Source: Salinicola endophyticus
Lineage (GTDB): Bacteria > Pseudomonadota > Gammaproteobacteria > Pseudomonadales > Halomonadaceae
Direction of reading: 5' to 3'
DNA: 64,000 bases
NCBI RefSeq assembly: GCF_003206575.1
Contig: NZ_PZJO01000008.1
Coordinates: 62,001-126,000 of the forward strand
Each line of letters opens with the position of its first letter. The stretch's first letter is position 1. The notes under the pieces were generated by a model. That model was not told the DNA's origin and searched no databases. It was given only the letters and a program-made list of their open reading frames with translations. Shown here piece after piece: positions 28,363 through 38,879 of this stretch. The translations under genes were made by a program, and so were the position numbers.

Positions 28363-29874
28363 CGGACAGACACCTACGACCTGATTGTCATCGGCGGGGG
28401 GATCAACGGCGCCGGCATTGCACGAGATGCCGTGGGTCGAGGGCTGTCGGTACTGCTGGTCGAAGCCGATGATCTCGCCAGCCACACCTCGTCGGCCTCC
28501 ACCAAGCTGATTCACGGCGGCCTGCGCTATCTGGAGCAGTACGAGTTCAGGCTCGTGGCCAAGGCGCTCTCCGAGCGGGAAGTCCTGCTCAAGATGGCGC
28601 CCCATATCATCTGGCCAATGCGCTTCGTGCTTCCGCATCAGAAGCACCTGCGACCGGCCTGGATGATCCGCACCGGCCTGTTTCTCTATGACCATCTCGG
28701 CGGCAAGCAGTCGCTGGCGAACTCGCACGGCATCAAATTCGCCGACCATCCGGCCGGTGTCCCGTTGAAAGCGGCGTTCACCAAGGGCTTCGTTTATTCG
28801 GATGCCTGGGTCCAGGATGCCCGGCTGGTGGTGCTCAACTGCATGGACGCGGCCGATCGCGGCGCGCGGATCATGACCCGCACCCGGGCCGAGACGGCGA
28901 CACGCAGCAGCGATGGCTGGGCGGTCTCGCTGAAGACCGCCGAAGGCGAAACCCTCGAGGTGCACGCACGCGCCCTGGTCAACGCGGCCGGCCCCTGGGC
29001 GGTGCGCTTCCTGGACGATATCGCCGCCCAGAACCACCCCTACTCACTGCGCCTGATCAAGGGCAGCCATATCGTGGTCGAGCGCCTGTTCGAGCATGAC
29101 TACGCCTATATCTTTCAGCAGCCGGATGGCCGCATCGTCTTCGCCATCCCCTACGAGCGCGACTTCACCCTGATCGGCACGACCGATGTCGAACACTCGG
29201 GGGCGCCGGGCAAGGTGGCGATCGAGCCGGACGAAATCGCCTACCTCTGTGAGTCCATCAACCGCTATTTCGAGCGCTCGATCAGTGCCGACGACGTGGT
29301 CTGGAGCTACTCCGGCGTGCGCCCGCTGCTCGATGATCACGAAGACAACGCCAGCGAGATCACCCGCGACTACCGCATCCAGCTCGACACGGCCGGTGGC
29401 GCGCCACTGCTCAACGTCTTTGGCGGCAAGCTGACGACCTATCGCCGGCTGGCCGAGGATGCCGTCGACCAGCTGGCACCGACGCTCGGCCAGCGCGAGA
29501 AGTCCTGGACCCACAACGGCCATCCGCTGCCGGGCGGCGATGACGCCAATCCGCAGCAGCTCGTCGCGTCGTTGCAGACTCGCCACGCCTTTCTGCCACC
29601 GGCGATGGCGACCCGCCTGGTATTCAACTATGGCACCCGAGCGCTGACGATCCTGGGCAAGGCCAAGTCCCTGGCCGACCTCGGCGAACACTTCGGCGCC
29701 GATCTCTATGCCGCCGAAGTCGATTACCTGTGCGAACACGAATGGGCGCGGACCGCGGAAGACATTCTCTGGCGCCGCTCCAAGCTAGGGTTGCGACTCG
29801 ACGACCGCGAGCAGCGTCGACTCGCCGACTATCTCGCAGCATCCGCTGCCCACACGGAGGAAGAAAAAGCGTAA
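28360..29874 (+). CDS. glpD: Aerobic glycerol-3-phosphate dehydrogenase
   Basis: Membrane-associated flavoprotein of 504 aa that oxidises glycerol-3-P to dihydroxyacetone-P and passes electrons to ubiquinone. FAD-binding motif DLIVIGGGINGAGIARD at residues 7-23; family stretches TSSASTKLIHGGLRYLEQYE, ALVNAAGPWAVRF, TDVEHSGAPGKV and FGGKLTTYRRLAEDA. Length equals E. coli GlpD (501 aa) within a few residues. First gene of glpD-glpF-glpK. The start codon lies inside a large dyad that probably acts as operator. Confidence 0.96.
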   Translation: MRTDTYDLIVIGGGINGAGIARDAVGRGLSVLLVEADDLASHTSSASTKLIHGGLRYLEQYEFRLVAKALSEREVLLKMAPHIIWPMRFVLPHQKHLRPAWMIRTGLFLYDHLGGKQSLANSHGIKFADHPAGVPLKAAFTKGFVYSDAWVQDARLVVLNCMDAADRGARIMTRTRAETATRSSDGWAVSLKTAEGETLEVHARALVNAAGPWAVRFLDDIAAQNHPYSLRLIKGSHIVVERLFEHDYAYIFQQPDGRIVFAIPYERDFTLIGTTDVEHSGAPGKVAIEPDEIAYLCESINRYFERSISADDVVWSYSGVRPLLDDHEDNASEITRDYRIQLDTAGGAPLLNVFGGKLTTYRRLAEDAVDQLAPTLGQREKSWTHNGHPLPGGDDANPQQLVASLQTRHAFLPPAMATRLVFNYGTRALTILGKAKSLADLGEHFGADLYAAEVDYLCEHEWARTAEDILWRRSKLGLRLDDREQRRLADYLAASAAHTEEEKA

Positions 29875-29980
29875 ACGTCCACCCAGTCACGCTCCGGCCA
29901 TCGGCTTCACGATCGATCCGTCACCGCCGTTCAGGTCCGTTCGGAGCACACCACATCTAGACGAGTATCACGGGAGTCCT

Positions 29981-30709
29981 ATGGGAGTCATAGAAAAGAT
30001 AGTGCTGCACGAGATTGCCGGTACGGCCTGCATGACGCTGCTCGGCTGCGGCGTGGTCGCCAACGTGCTGCTCAAGAAGACCGGCGGTCACAATGGTGGC
30101 CCGCTGCTGATCTTCTTCGGCTGGGGACTCGCCGTCTATTGCGGCGTGTGGATCGCGTTCGATACCGGGGCGCATCTCAATCCGGCCATCACACTGGCAC
30201 TGTGGCTGGGCCCGGCCACGGAGTACGCGAAAGGCATTCCCATCACCCTGGACAATACGCTGGCCTACTTCACCGGCGAATTCGTGGGTGCCTGGCTGGG
30301 TGCGGTGCTTTGCTACCTTTGCTACAAGAAACAATACGACGACACCGAGGATGCCACCACCATCCTGGCCACCTTTTCGACCATCCCCCAGATCCGGTCG
30401 CGTGTCTGGAACTGCGTGACCGAAGCCATCGGGACCTTCGTGCTGGTGTTCGTCGTCATCATGTTCGGCCATACGCCCAACGGGTTGGGGCCCTTGGCCG
30501 TGGCGCTGCTGGTGGTCTCGATCGGCGCCTCGCTGGGCGGGCCCACGGGCTATGCGATCAACCCTGCCCGCGACATGGGGCCGCGTCTGGCCCACGCCAT
30601 GTTGCCCATCAAGCACAAGGGCACCAATGACTGGGGCTATGCGTGGGTGCCCTTCGTCGGCCCGATCACCGGCAGCATCCTCGCTGCACTCGTCGCAACG
30701 GTCTATTGA
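29981..30709 (+). CDS. glpF: Glycerol facilitator (aquaglyceroporin)
   Basis: MIP-family channel of 242 aa. Both half-helix motifs are intact: HLNPAITLAL (NPA at about residues 67-69) and INPARDMGPR (NPA at about residues 194-196). The Asp after the second NPAR and the Gly/Phe-type selectivity filter fit a glycerol rather than a water channel. GGGAG upstream of the ATG. Works with GlpK, which traps the glycerol as phosphate. Confidence 0.95.
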   Translation: MGVIEKIVLHEIAGTACMTLLGCGVVANVLLKKTGGHNGGPLLIFFGWGLAVYCGVWIAFDTGAHLNPAITLALWLGPATEYAKGIPITLDNTLAYFTGEFVGAWLGAVLCYLCYKKQYDDTEDATTILATFSTIPQIRSRVWNCVTEAIGTFVLVFVVIMFGHTPNGLGPLAVALLVVSIGASLGGPTGYAINPARDMGPRLAHAMLPIKHKGTNDWGYAWVPFVGPITGSILAALVATVY

Positions 30710-32275
<1,566 letters not shown>

Positions 32276-32303
32276 GCGTCCCGCACCTCGCGTCGGAACC
32301 GAC

Positions 32304-32340
32304 AGGGCCCGAGTCCTCTCAGCCGGGAGGCTCGGGCCCT
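32304..32340 (+). terminator. Terminator after glpK
   Basis: Inverted repeat AGGGCCCGA and TCGGGCCCT, extended by CCTC/GAGG after a bulge, 28 nt past the glpK stop, followed by TTGTCG. Ends the glpDFK transcript. Confidence 0.75.
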
Positions 32341-32502
32341 TGTCGTCCCATCGGCCGGACACACCTCCACCCCCACCTGCCGCCAGGCGCTTCCACTTCC
32401 CAGTACGCCCCCAAGACGAAGCGCCCTCAAACCCGGATAATGGCCGCCATCCACCTCCCGTCGGTCACGGAGGTCAGCCACTTATCAACGCGGTCTCTCT
32501 CC

Positions 32503-34698
32503 ATGGAAATCAAGGTCAACTATCTCGACAACCTGCGCCAGGAAGCCAAGTTCGACGACTTCACGGTGATCACCGACCAGCCGATCCGCTACAAGGGCGA
32601 CGGCTCGGCGCCGGGTCCGTTCGACTACTTCCTCGCCTCCACGGTGCTCTGCGCGGCCTATTTCGTGCGGGTCTACTGCAACGCCCGCGAGATCCCCACC
32701 GAGCACATCCGGCTGTCGCAGAACAACATCGTCGACCCGGAGAACCGCTACAACCAGATCTTTCGCATCCAGATCGAGCTGCCGGCGGACATCTCCGACA
32801 AGGATCGCACCGGCATTCTGCGCTCGATCGAGCGCTGCTCGGTCAAACGGGTGATCCAGAACAACCCCGAGTTCCAGATCGAGGCGGTGGAGAACATCGA
32901 CGAGAACGCCCAGGCGCTGTTGATGGGCGGCTCGCTCGACAAGGACGCCGAGAGCCAGGAGACCTGGATCGAAGGCAAGGACCTGCCGCTGGAGCGCACC
33001 ATCGCCAACATGACGGGCATCCTCGAGGCGCTCGGCATGAAGATAGAGATCGCCTCCTGGCGCAATATCGTGCCTCACGTCTGGTCGCTGCACATTCGCG
33101 ATGCGGCCTCGCCGATGTGTTTCACCAACGGCAAGGGGGCGACCAAGGAGGCCGCGCTGTGCTCGGCGCTGGGCGAGTTCATCGAGCGCCTCTCCTGCAA
33201 CTTCTTCTACAACGATCAGTTCTTCGGCAGCGAGATCGCCGCCAGCTCGTTCGTCCATTATCCGAACGAGCGCTGGTTCCAGCCGGGGCCGGACGACGCG
33301 CTGCCCAGCGAGATTCTCGATGACCACTGCCGCGCGATCTTCGATCCGGAGGGCGAGCTCAGAGGCTCGCACCTCTATGACACCAACTCCGGACGCACCG
33401 ACCGCGGCATCGTCTCGCTGCCGTTCCAGCGCCACTCGGACGGCGAGACGGTATGGTTCCCCTCCAACCTGATCGAGAACCTCTATCTCAGCAACGGCAT
33501 GAGCGCGGGCAACACCATCGCCGAAGCGCAGGTGCAGTGTCTCTCCGAGATCTTCGAACGGGCGGTGAAGCGCCAGATCATCGAGCAGGAGATCGCGCTA
33601 CCGGACGTGCCCGAGGCGGTGCTGGCGCAGTACCCGACGATTCTCGAAGGCGTGCAGGCGCTGGAAGCCCAGGGCTTCCCGGTGCTGGTCAAGGATGCCT
33701 CGCTCGGCGGGCGCTTCCCGGTCGCCTGCGTCACCTTGATGAACCCGCGTACCGGCGGCGTGTTCGCCTCCTTCGGCGCGCACCCCAGCCTGTCGGTCGC
33801 CATCGAACGCAGCCTCACCGAGCTGCTGCAGGGGCGCAGCTTCGAAGGCATGAACGACCTGCCGCCGCCCACCTTCAACTCCCAGGCGGTGAGTGAACCG
33901 AACAACTTCGTCGAGCACTTCATCGACTCTTCCGGCGTGGTGTCGTGGCGCTTCTTCAGCGCAACGGCGGATGTCGACTTCGTCGAGTGGGACTTCTCCG
34001 GCACCAACGACGAGGAGGCCGAGCGCCTGTTCGCGATTCTCGAGCAGGAGGGCCTGGAGGCCTATGTCGCCCTCCACGATGACCTCGGCGCCCCGGTGTG
34101 CCGCATCCTGGTGCCCGGTTACTCCGAGGTCTATCCGGTCGAGGATCTGGTGTGGGACAACACCAACATGGCGCTAACTTTCCGCGAAGATATTCTCGCG
34201 CTGCACGCCCTGGATGAGGCGCAATTGACCGATCTGCTCGACCGCCTGGAGGAGAGCGAGCTCGACGAGCAGATGAAGATCGTCACCCTGATCGGGATCG
34301 AGTTCGACGACAACACCGTGTGGTCGGAGCTGACCATCGCCGAGCTGAAGTTGCTGATCCAGCTAGCGCTGGGCCGCCTCGAGGACGCCCTGGACGGCGC
34401 GCAGATGTTCTTGCAGTTCAACGACAACACCGTCGACCGCGGGCTCTTCTATCAGGCGCTGTCGGCGGTGCTCGAGATTGCCCTGGACGACGATCTCGAC
34501 CTCGACGACTACCGCCACAACCTGACCCGGATGTTCGGCGAGGCGAAGATGGCGGACGCCATCGGCGCGGTGGAGGGCTCGGTGCGCTTCCCCGGGCTGA
34601 CACCGACCAGCCTTGAGCTCGACGGCATCGAGCGCCACCAGCGCCTGCTCGAGAGCTATCACAAGCTGCATGCCTGGCGGGCGACGCACCGGGGCTGA
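32503..34698 (+). CDS. OsmC-domain/YcaO-domain fusion protein
   Basis: Protein of 731 aa. Residues 1-150 are an OsmC-like domain (MEIKVNYLDNLRQEAKFDD, DYFLASTVLCAAYFV), then an ATP-dependent YcaO cyclodehydratase-type domain of about 400 residues (GKGATKEAALCSALGEFIER, LIENLYLSNGMSAGNTIAEA, QCLSEIFERAVKR) and a helical C-terminal region. E. coli YcaO lacks the OsmC part; it assists beta-methylthiolation of ribosomal protein S12 Asp88 together with RimO. The fused form is a recurrent architecture in gammaproteobacteria. The frame opens far upstream inside glpK, but family alignment gives ATG 32503, which lacks a clear ribosome-binding site. Stand-alone gene; no peptide-precursor gene is seen nearby. 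Confidence 0.88.
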   Translation: MEIKVNYLDNLRQEAKFDDFTVITDQPIRYKGDGSAPGPFDYFLASTVLCAAYFVRVYCNAREIPTEHIRLSQNNIVDPENRYNQIFRIQIELPADISDKDRTGILRSIERCSVKRVIQNNPEFQIEAVENIDENAQALLMGGSLDKDAESQETWIEGKDLPLERTIANMTGILEALGMKIEIASWRNIVPHVWSLHIRDAASPMCFTNGKGATKEAALCSALGEFIERLSCNFFYNDQFFGSEIAASSFVHYPNERWFQPGPDDALPSEILDDHCRAIFDPEGELRGSHLYDTNSGRTDRGIVSLPFQRHSDGETVWFPSNLIENLYLSNGMSAGNTIAEAQVQCLSEIFERAVKRQIIEQEIALPDVPEAVLAQYPTILEGVQALEAQGFPVLVKDASLGGRFPVACVTLMNPRTGGVFASFGAHPSLSVAIERSLTELLQGRSFEGMNDLPPPTFNSQAVSEPNNFVEHFIDSSGVVSWRFFSATADVDFVEWDFSGTNDEEAERLFAILEQEGLEAYVALHDDLGAPVCRILVPGYSEVYPVEDLVWDNTNMALTFREDILALHALDEAQLTDLLDRLEESELDEQMKIVTLIGIEFDDNTVWSELTIAELKLLIQLALGRLEDALDGAQMFLQFNDNTVDRGLFYQALSAVLEIALDDDLDLDDYRHNLTRMFGEAKMADAIGAVEGSVRFPGLTPTSLELDGIERHQRLLESYHKLHAWRATHRG

Positions 34699-34760
34699 GC
34701 GCCTCCAGCCCCCCGCCGCCCTCTCTCGAGGTGGCTGCGGGGGGCTCGTGCGCCCTGGCC

Positions 34761-35804
34761 TTAACTCCGCCGCGCCAGCTTCTCGATCATCCAGCGGTGA
34801 ATCGCGCTCTCCTGGGTGCGCGGATGCCAGGCAACGGCCACCTCGAACGTCGGCGTGGCGAAATCGATGGTGAGCGGCGCCACCTTGGGATTGGGCAGCA
34901 GCCGCGCGGGATAGAAAGCGATCAGGTCGGTGGTGTAGAGCACATCCGGCGCCGCCTTGAACGTCGGCACGGAGATGACGATATGGCGCTCCAACCCCTG
35001 GTCGGCGAACCACTGATCGTGGGAGCCCTTGAGCGCCGAACGTGACGGCGAGACCACCAGCTGCGGCAATGCGGCGATCTCCCCGATCGACAGCGTCCGG
35101 CCGTGCAGCGGCGAACAGGGGCTGGCGACGCAGACGTGGCGATCGTCGAAGAGCGTGAGATAGGGCAGCGAATCGGGCAGAAAGTCCGGGAACGAGAGCG
35201 CCAGATCGAGCTCCCCCGACATCAGCTTGCGCTCGACCTGATCACTCTCGAAGGGCTGCACGATCAGCCTGAGAAACGGCGCCTGCTGACGCACCTCGCG
35301 CAGGAACGCCGGCAAGATCGCCTGCATCGCATAGTCGGTCGCGCTGAGCGTCACCACGCCCTCGTAGGTGGCCGGGGTGAACTCGACCGGCGCCAGCAGC
35401 GCATCGATCTCGTGAAGAATCCGCTCGACCCGCTCGCCGAGTTCGAGCGCCAGCGGCGTGGCGGTCATGCCGTTGCCCTGACGCAGAAAGAGCCGGTCGT
35501 CGAAGAGCTCGCGCAGCTTGCGCAGCTGTTCGCTGATCGCCTGCTGGGTCAGCCCCATGCCGACGGCGACGCGGGAGAGATTGCGTTCGCGCAGCAGCGC
35601 CTGGAGTACCCGCAGCTGCTTCAGATCGAGCCGATTGAGCCGCCCGGCACGTCGCGTGCGTTCTCCTCCGCCCGGCCGCCTGGCGCTGTCGCTTATCTCG
35701 TGTTTCTCTCCCTCGCGCCCCTCTCCCCCGAGACCCTCTCCCCCGCGACTCCCTCGATCGCTATCGCCCTCCCTGTGCTCATCTTCCACGCCCTCACCAT
35801 TCAT
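34761..35804 (-). CDS. LysR-family regulator with low-complexity N-terminal extension
   Basis: Up to 347 aa. A canonical LysR N-terminus begins only at about residue 57 (NRLDLKQLRVLQALLRERNL), followed by the helix-turn-helix GLTQQAISEQLRKLRELFDD and a NodD/LinR-type effector domain. The preceding ~55 residues are Gly/Glu/Arg-rich. No in-frame start codon lies close to the domain, and ATG 35804 has AAAGG 8 nt upstream, so the extension may be real. Divergent from the old yellow enzyme gene, which it probably controls. Confidence 0.75.
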   Translation of the reverse strand: MNGEGVEDEHREGDSDRGSRGGEGLGGEGREGEKHEISDSARRPGGGERTRRAGRLNRLDLKQLRVLQALLRERNLSRVAVGMGLTQQAISEQLRKLRELFDDRLFLRQGNGMTATPLALELGERVERILHEIDALLAPVEFTPATYEGVVTLSATDYAMQAILPAFLREVRQQAPFLRLIVQPFESDQVERKLMSGELDLALSFPDFLPDSLPYLTLFDDRHVCVASPCSPLHGRTLSIGEIAALPQLVVSPSRSALKGSHDQWFADQGLERHIVISVPTFKAAPDVLYTTDLIAFYPARLLPNPKVAPLTIDFATPTFEVAVAWHPRTQESAIHRWMIEKLARRS

Positions 35805-35930
35805 ATTGGTAACCTTTACAAAGAAACATTGTTTCTAATGGTAGCTCGGACTCCTTACCCTCTCGCCATCGAATTCGACCGAGAGGCGGCAGGCAGGCTT
35901 CGCCGCCACGACGTCCGGAGAGGGAAGAGA

Positions 35931-37106
35931 ATGGATAATGCAGCACTGTTCGAAACGGTCGGCCTGGGGCCGTATACCCTGAAAAATCGCATCGTGATGC
36001 CGCCGCTGACGCGCTCGCGCAGCAGCCAGCCGGGCAACGTTCCCAACGACTGTATGGTCGAGTACTACGCCCAGCGTGCGGGTGCCGGCTTCATGGTCAC
36101 CGAAGGTACACAGATCGAGCCGCGGGGCCAGGGCTACGCCTGGACACCGGGCATCCATTCGCAGGCGCAGATCGCGGGCTGGCAGGCAGTCACCGCAGCC
36201 GTTCACGCCCGCGGTGGCGTGATCTTCTCCCAGCTCTGGCATGTCGGGCGGGTTTCGCACCGCTCGCTGCAGCCGGGCGGCAAGGCGCCGATCGCACCGT
36301 CGGCGATTCGCGCCGACTCGGTCAGCGTCTTCGTCGAGACCGCACCGGGCGAAGGCATGCTCACCGCGCCGAGCGAACCCGAGGCGCTGACCACTGCCGG
36401 CGTCGAAGAGCTGGTCGAACGCTACGCCCAGGCAGCGCGCAACGCCCTGGCGGCGGGCTTCGACGGGGTCGAGCTGCACTGCGCCAACGGCTATCTGGTC
36501 AACCAGTTCATTTCCGAGCACACCAACACTCGCACCGACCGTTACGGCGGTAGCCTCGACAACCGACTGCGCTTTCTCGAGGAGATCGTCGACGCGGTGG
36601 CCGGCGTCTTCGGTGCGGAGCGCGTCGGCGTGCGCTTCTCGCCGCTGTTCGAGAGCACCGAGGAGGACCGTGTCTATCTGGGGCTGGTCGAGAGCGATCC
36701 GCACACCACCTACGTCACCGCCATCGAGCGCCTGGAGCAGGCCGGCGTCGCCTACGTGTCACTCGCCGAGGCGGACTGGGACAATGCGCCGGACCTGCCG
36801 GAGACCTTCTACCGAGCCGTGCGCGAGACTTTCTCCGGCTGCCTGCTCTATGCCGGGCGCTACACCCCCGAGAAGGCGCTCTGGATGCGCGAGCGGGGCT
36901 ACGGCGATCTGTTCGCCTTCGGGCGTCCTTTCATCGCCAACCCGGACCTGCCCCAACGGCTCTACCACGGTTGGCCGCTGAACGACGTCGACCCGGCGAC
37001 GATGTACGGCGGCACTGACGTCGGCTATATCGACTATCCCACCTACGCCGAGGCCACGCGCGAGGCCGCCGTTGCCACCCCGGCGGAGGTGGACGCAGCG
37101 CGATAG
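35931..37106 (+). CDS. Old yellow enzyme family alkene reductase (NemA-like)
   Basis: FMN-dependent NADPH:ene reductase of 391 aa. Start motif PYTLKNRIVMPPLTRSRS (flavin-binding Thr), active-site ELHCANGYLVNQF (His, Asn, Tyr), TDRYGGSLDNR, and the phosphate-binding region near FAFGRPFIANPDLP. It reduces activated C=C bonds or nitro compounds; the natural substrate is unknown. Start at ATG 35931 with AGAGGGA upstream. Divergent LysR suggests induction by an electrophile. Confidence 0.92.
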   Translation: MDNAALFETVGLGPYTLKNRIVMPPLTRSRSSQPGNVPNDCMVEYYAQRAGAGFMVTEGTQIEPRGQGYAWTPGIHSQAQIAGWQAVTAAVHARGGVIFSQLWHVGRVSHRSLQPGGKAPIAPSAIRADSVSVFVETAPGEGMLTAPSEPEALTTAGVEELVERYAQAARNALAAGFDGVELHCANGYLVNQFISEHTNTRTDRYGGSLDNRLRFLEEIVDAVAGVFGAERVGVRFSPLFESTEEDRVYLGLVESDPHTTYVTAIERLEQAGVAYVSLAEADWDNAPDLPETFYRAVRETFSGCLLYAGRYTPEKALWMRERGYGDLFAFGRPFIANPDLPQRLYHGWPLNDVDPATMYGGTDVGYIDYPTYAEATREAAVATPAEVDAAR

Positions 37107-37137
37107 GGATGATGCCCCAGCGCGCCGCCCTAGCGAC

Positions 37138-38061
37138 TCAGCCGCTGGCTTCGACGATATAGCGCGCGATCATCAGATCGAGATGGGCGCCACCGCCGTT
37201 CTTGTAGAGCGTGATATCGCTGTCGTCCCGGCGGCCGGGGGCGCCGCCGAGCAGCTCACGCAGATCACCCAGCACGTCGCTCTCCGCGATGGTGCCGGCG
37301 GCCAGCGGGATAGCCAGCTCGCCGATATGGCCCAGGGTGCTGTCGCGGCTGTCGACGAACAGCCGCGCGCGGGTCAGCAGGGCATCGTCGGCCTCGCGCA
37401 TGTCGGCCTTGAAGGCGCCGATCAGATCGACATGGGTGCCGGGGCGCACCCACTCGCCGCGCAGAAACGGCTCCCGTGCCAGGGTGGCGGTGGCGATGAT
37501 ATCCGCCTGGCCGGCGGCCTCGGCCAGCGCGTTCGCTGTCACCACGGGCACGCGGTGGCCGGCATAACGTTCGGCCAGTGCCGCCGCCCGGGCTGGCGTG
37601 CGGTTCCACAGGCTGATGCGTTCGAGGGACGGGAACAGCGCGCTATAGGCCTCGATCAGGCTCGCCGCCACTGCCCCGGCACCACAGATCAGCAGTTGGC
37701 GGCTCTGCGGCCGCGCCAGGCACAGCGCCCCCAGCACCGAGTCGCTGGCGGTCTTGATCTCGGTGACCAGGCGACTGTCGAGTACCGCCTGCAGCCGGCC
37801 ATCCTCGGGGGCGAAGTAGAGCATCGCCCCCTGCACCGTCGGCAGCCCGCGCGCGGCGTTGGCCTCGAATACGGTCACCGCCTTGGCGCCGTAGCCGAGC
37901 CCGGGGATGAAGCAGGAGCGGTTGAGTAGCGTGCCCTCGGCCGGGCCGAGAAAACTGTCGTCGATCTGCGGCGGTGCGCCCAGATGGCCCTGGCGCAGAG
38001 CCTCGACCGCGCCCGCCCACTCCAGCGCGCCGCGCGCGTCCTCATAGCCGATCTGGCGCAT
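37138..38061 (-). CDS. Ornithine cyclodeaminase/mu-crystallin family protein
   Basis: Rossmann-fold protein of 307 aa. NAD(P)-binding stretch QLLICGAGAVAASLIEAY at about residues 121-138 and conserved LLNRSCFIPGLGYGAKAV near the substrate site; family members are ornithine cyclodeaminases, imine (delta1-pyrroline-2-carboxylate or piperideine) reductases and alanine dehydrogenases. Most bacterial stand-alone members are imine reductases, so that is my leaning. GAGGG lies 7 nt before the start. Convergent with the alkene reductase gene. Confidence 0.82.
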   Translation of the reverse strand: MRQIGYEDARGALEWAGAVEALRQGHLGAPPQIDDSFLGPAEGTLLNRSCFIPGLGYGAKAVTVFEANAARGLPTVQGAMLYFAPEDGRLQAVLDSRLVTEIKTASDSVLGALCLARPQSRQLLICGAGAVAASLIEAYSALFPSLERISLWNRTPARAAALAERYAGHRVPVVTANALAEAAGQADIIATATLAREPFLRGEWVRPGTHVDLIGAFKADMREADDALLTRARLFVDSRDSTLGHIGELAIPLAAGTIAESDVLGDLRELLGGAPGRRDDSDITLYKNGGGAHLDLMIARYIVEASG

Positions 38062-38142
38062 CCGTTGGCCCTCACTGCTGGTGTCGTATTGGTCGTCTCC
38101 GATCGACCCTAGCCAGTGTGGGTGCCGCAGCGCAAGCGCCGC

Positions 38143-38586
38143 TCAGGCAGGCTGGGCCTCGAGCAGGCGCACCGCCAGGTGTACGAAGTCCACCGACGAG
38201 ACGATCCCCACCAGCCGCCCGTCGCCATCGACCACCGGCATCGCGCCCTGGCGATTGTCGAGCAGGGCGCGGCCGGCTTCGGCCAGGGGCGTCTCCGGCG
38301 TCAGCGTCGGCACGTCGCCGGTGAGCACCTCCTCGACCGGGATCAGGGCCAGGTGATGGCTCAGGCGATTCGACCCGTAGACATTGGTGATCTGCAGCGC
38401 CTCACGCAGCACCACCTTCTGATTGAGCATTCCCACCAGCTGCGCCTGCGCATCGAGCACCGGCAGATGACGAATCTTGTGCTCGCGCATCGCCTCATTG
38501 CCATCGTGCAGTGACTGGTCGAGACGCAAGGTAAGCACATCACGGATCATGATATCCGCAACGCGTTGGGGTAACGCCTGACTCAT
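38143..38586 (-). CDS. Two-CBS-domain protein
   Basis: Small cytoplasmic protein of 147 aa made of two CBS domains (about residues 9-66 and 80-138; IRHLPVLD and QGAMPVVDGDGRLVGIVSS are the typical strand-helix motifs). CBS pairs bind adenosyl ligands and act as sensors. The frame opens at 38640, but ATG 38586 with AAGGAG 8 nt upstream is the start. Partner unknown. Confidence 0.85.
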   Translation of the reverse strand: MSQALPQRVADIMIRDVLTLRLDQSLHDGNEAMREHKIRHLPVLDAQAQLVGMLNQKVVLREALQITNVYGSNRLSHHLALIPVEEVLTGDVPTLTPETPLAEAGRALLDNRQGAMPVVDGDGRLVGIVSSVDFVHLAVRLLEAQPA

Positions 38587-38694
38587 GCCGACTCTCCTTG
38601 AGTGACCTCCGAAGCCTTGACCAATCCTGCGATTGACCAACCATTCCGGTGATTATCGGCAGCCGGGCGGCGCAGCGTAGGCCCTAAATTAGTT

Positions 38695-38795
38695 CTTGTG
38701 CGAAAACCGCCTGCACTCAACGACTTCGCGCACCCAACCGGATTCCCCGCATCTGCCTTGCCTAGGCTCTGTACGAAAACTACCTGCGCTCGGCG
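38695..38795. repeat. Two imperfect direct copies of a ~25-bp element
   Basis: GTGCGAAAACCGCCTGC (from 38698) and GTACGAAAACTACCTGC (from 38771), both followed by a CTC-(A/G)-(A/G)CG-type stretch, about 73 nt apart in the gap between the CBS gene and phoD. Could be ends of a small non-autonomous element or a REP-like family; no transposase is nearby. Confidence 0.4.
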
Positions 38796-38807
38796 GCATA
38801 CAGCGGC

Positions 38808-38841
38808 GCTTCACGCTGTCGTCATCTGCCCCCACTAGCCT
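38808..38841 (+). promoter_or_regulatory. Candidate Pho box and -10 for the PhoD-like gene
   Basis: GCTTCAC (38808) - 4 nt - TCGTCAT (38819), the 11-bp period of PhoB half-sites, followed after exactly 10 nt by TAGCCT (38836-38841), a TAnnnT -10 hexamer. The ugpB promoter has the same geometry. The first heptamer is a weak match, so support comes mostly from spacing and the phosphatase gene it precedes. Confidence 0.55.
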
Positions 38842-38879
38842 CTGGCGTAACGCCCGTGACCGCCCGAGGAGACGACACC

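Noticed and set aside
35103-35930. Upstream extension of the old yellow enzyme frame
   Set aside because: Antisense shadow of the LysR gene; the enzyme starts at 35931.
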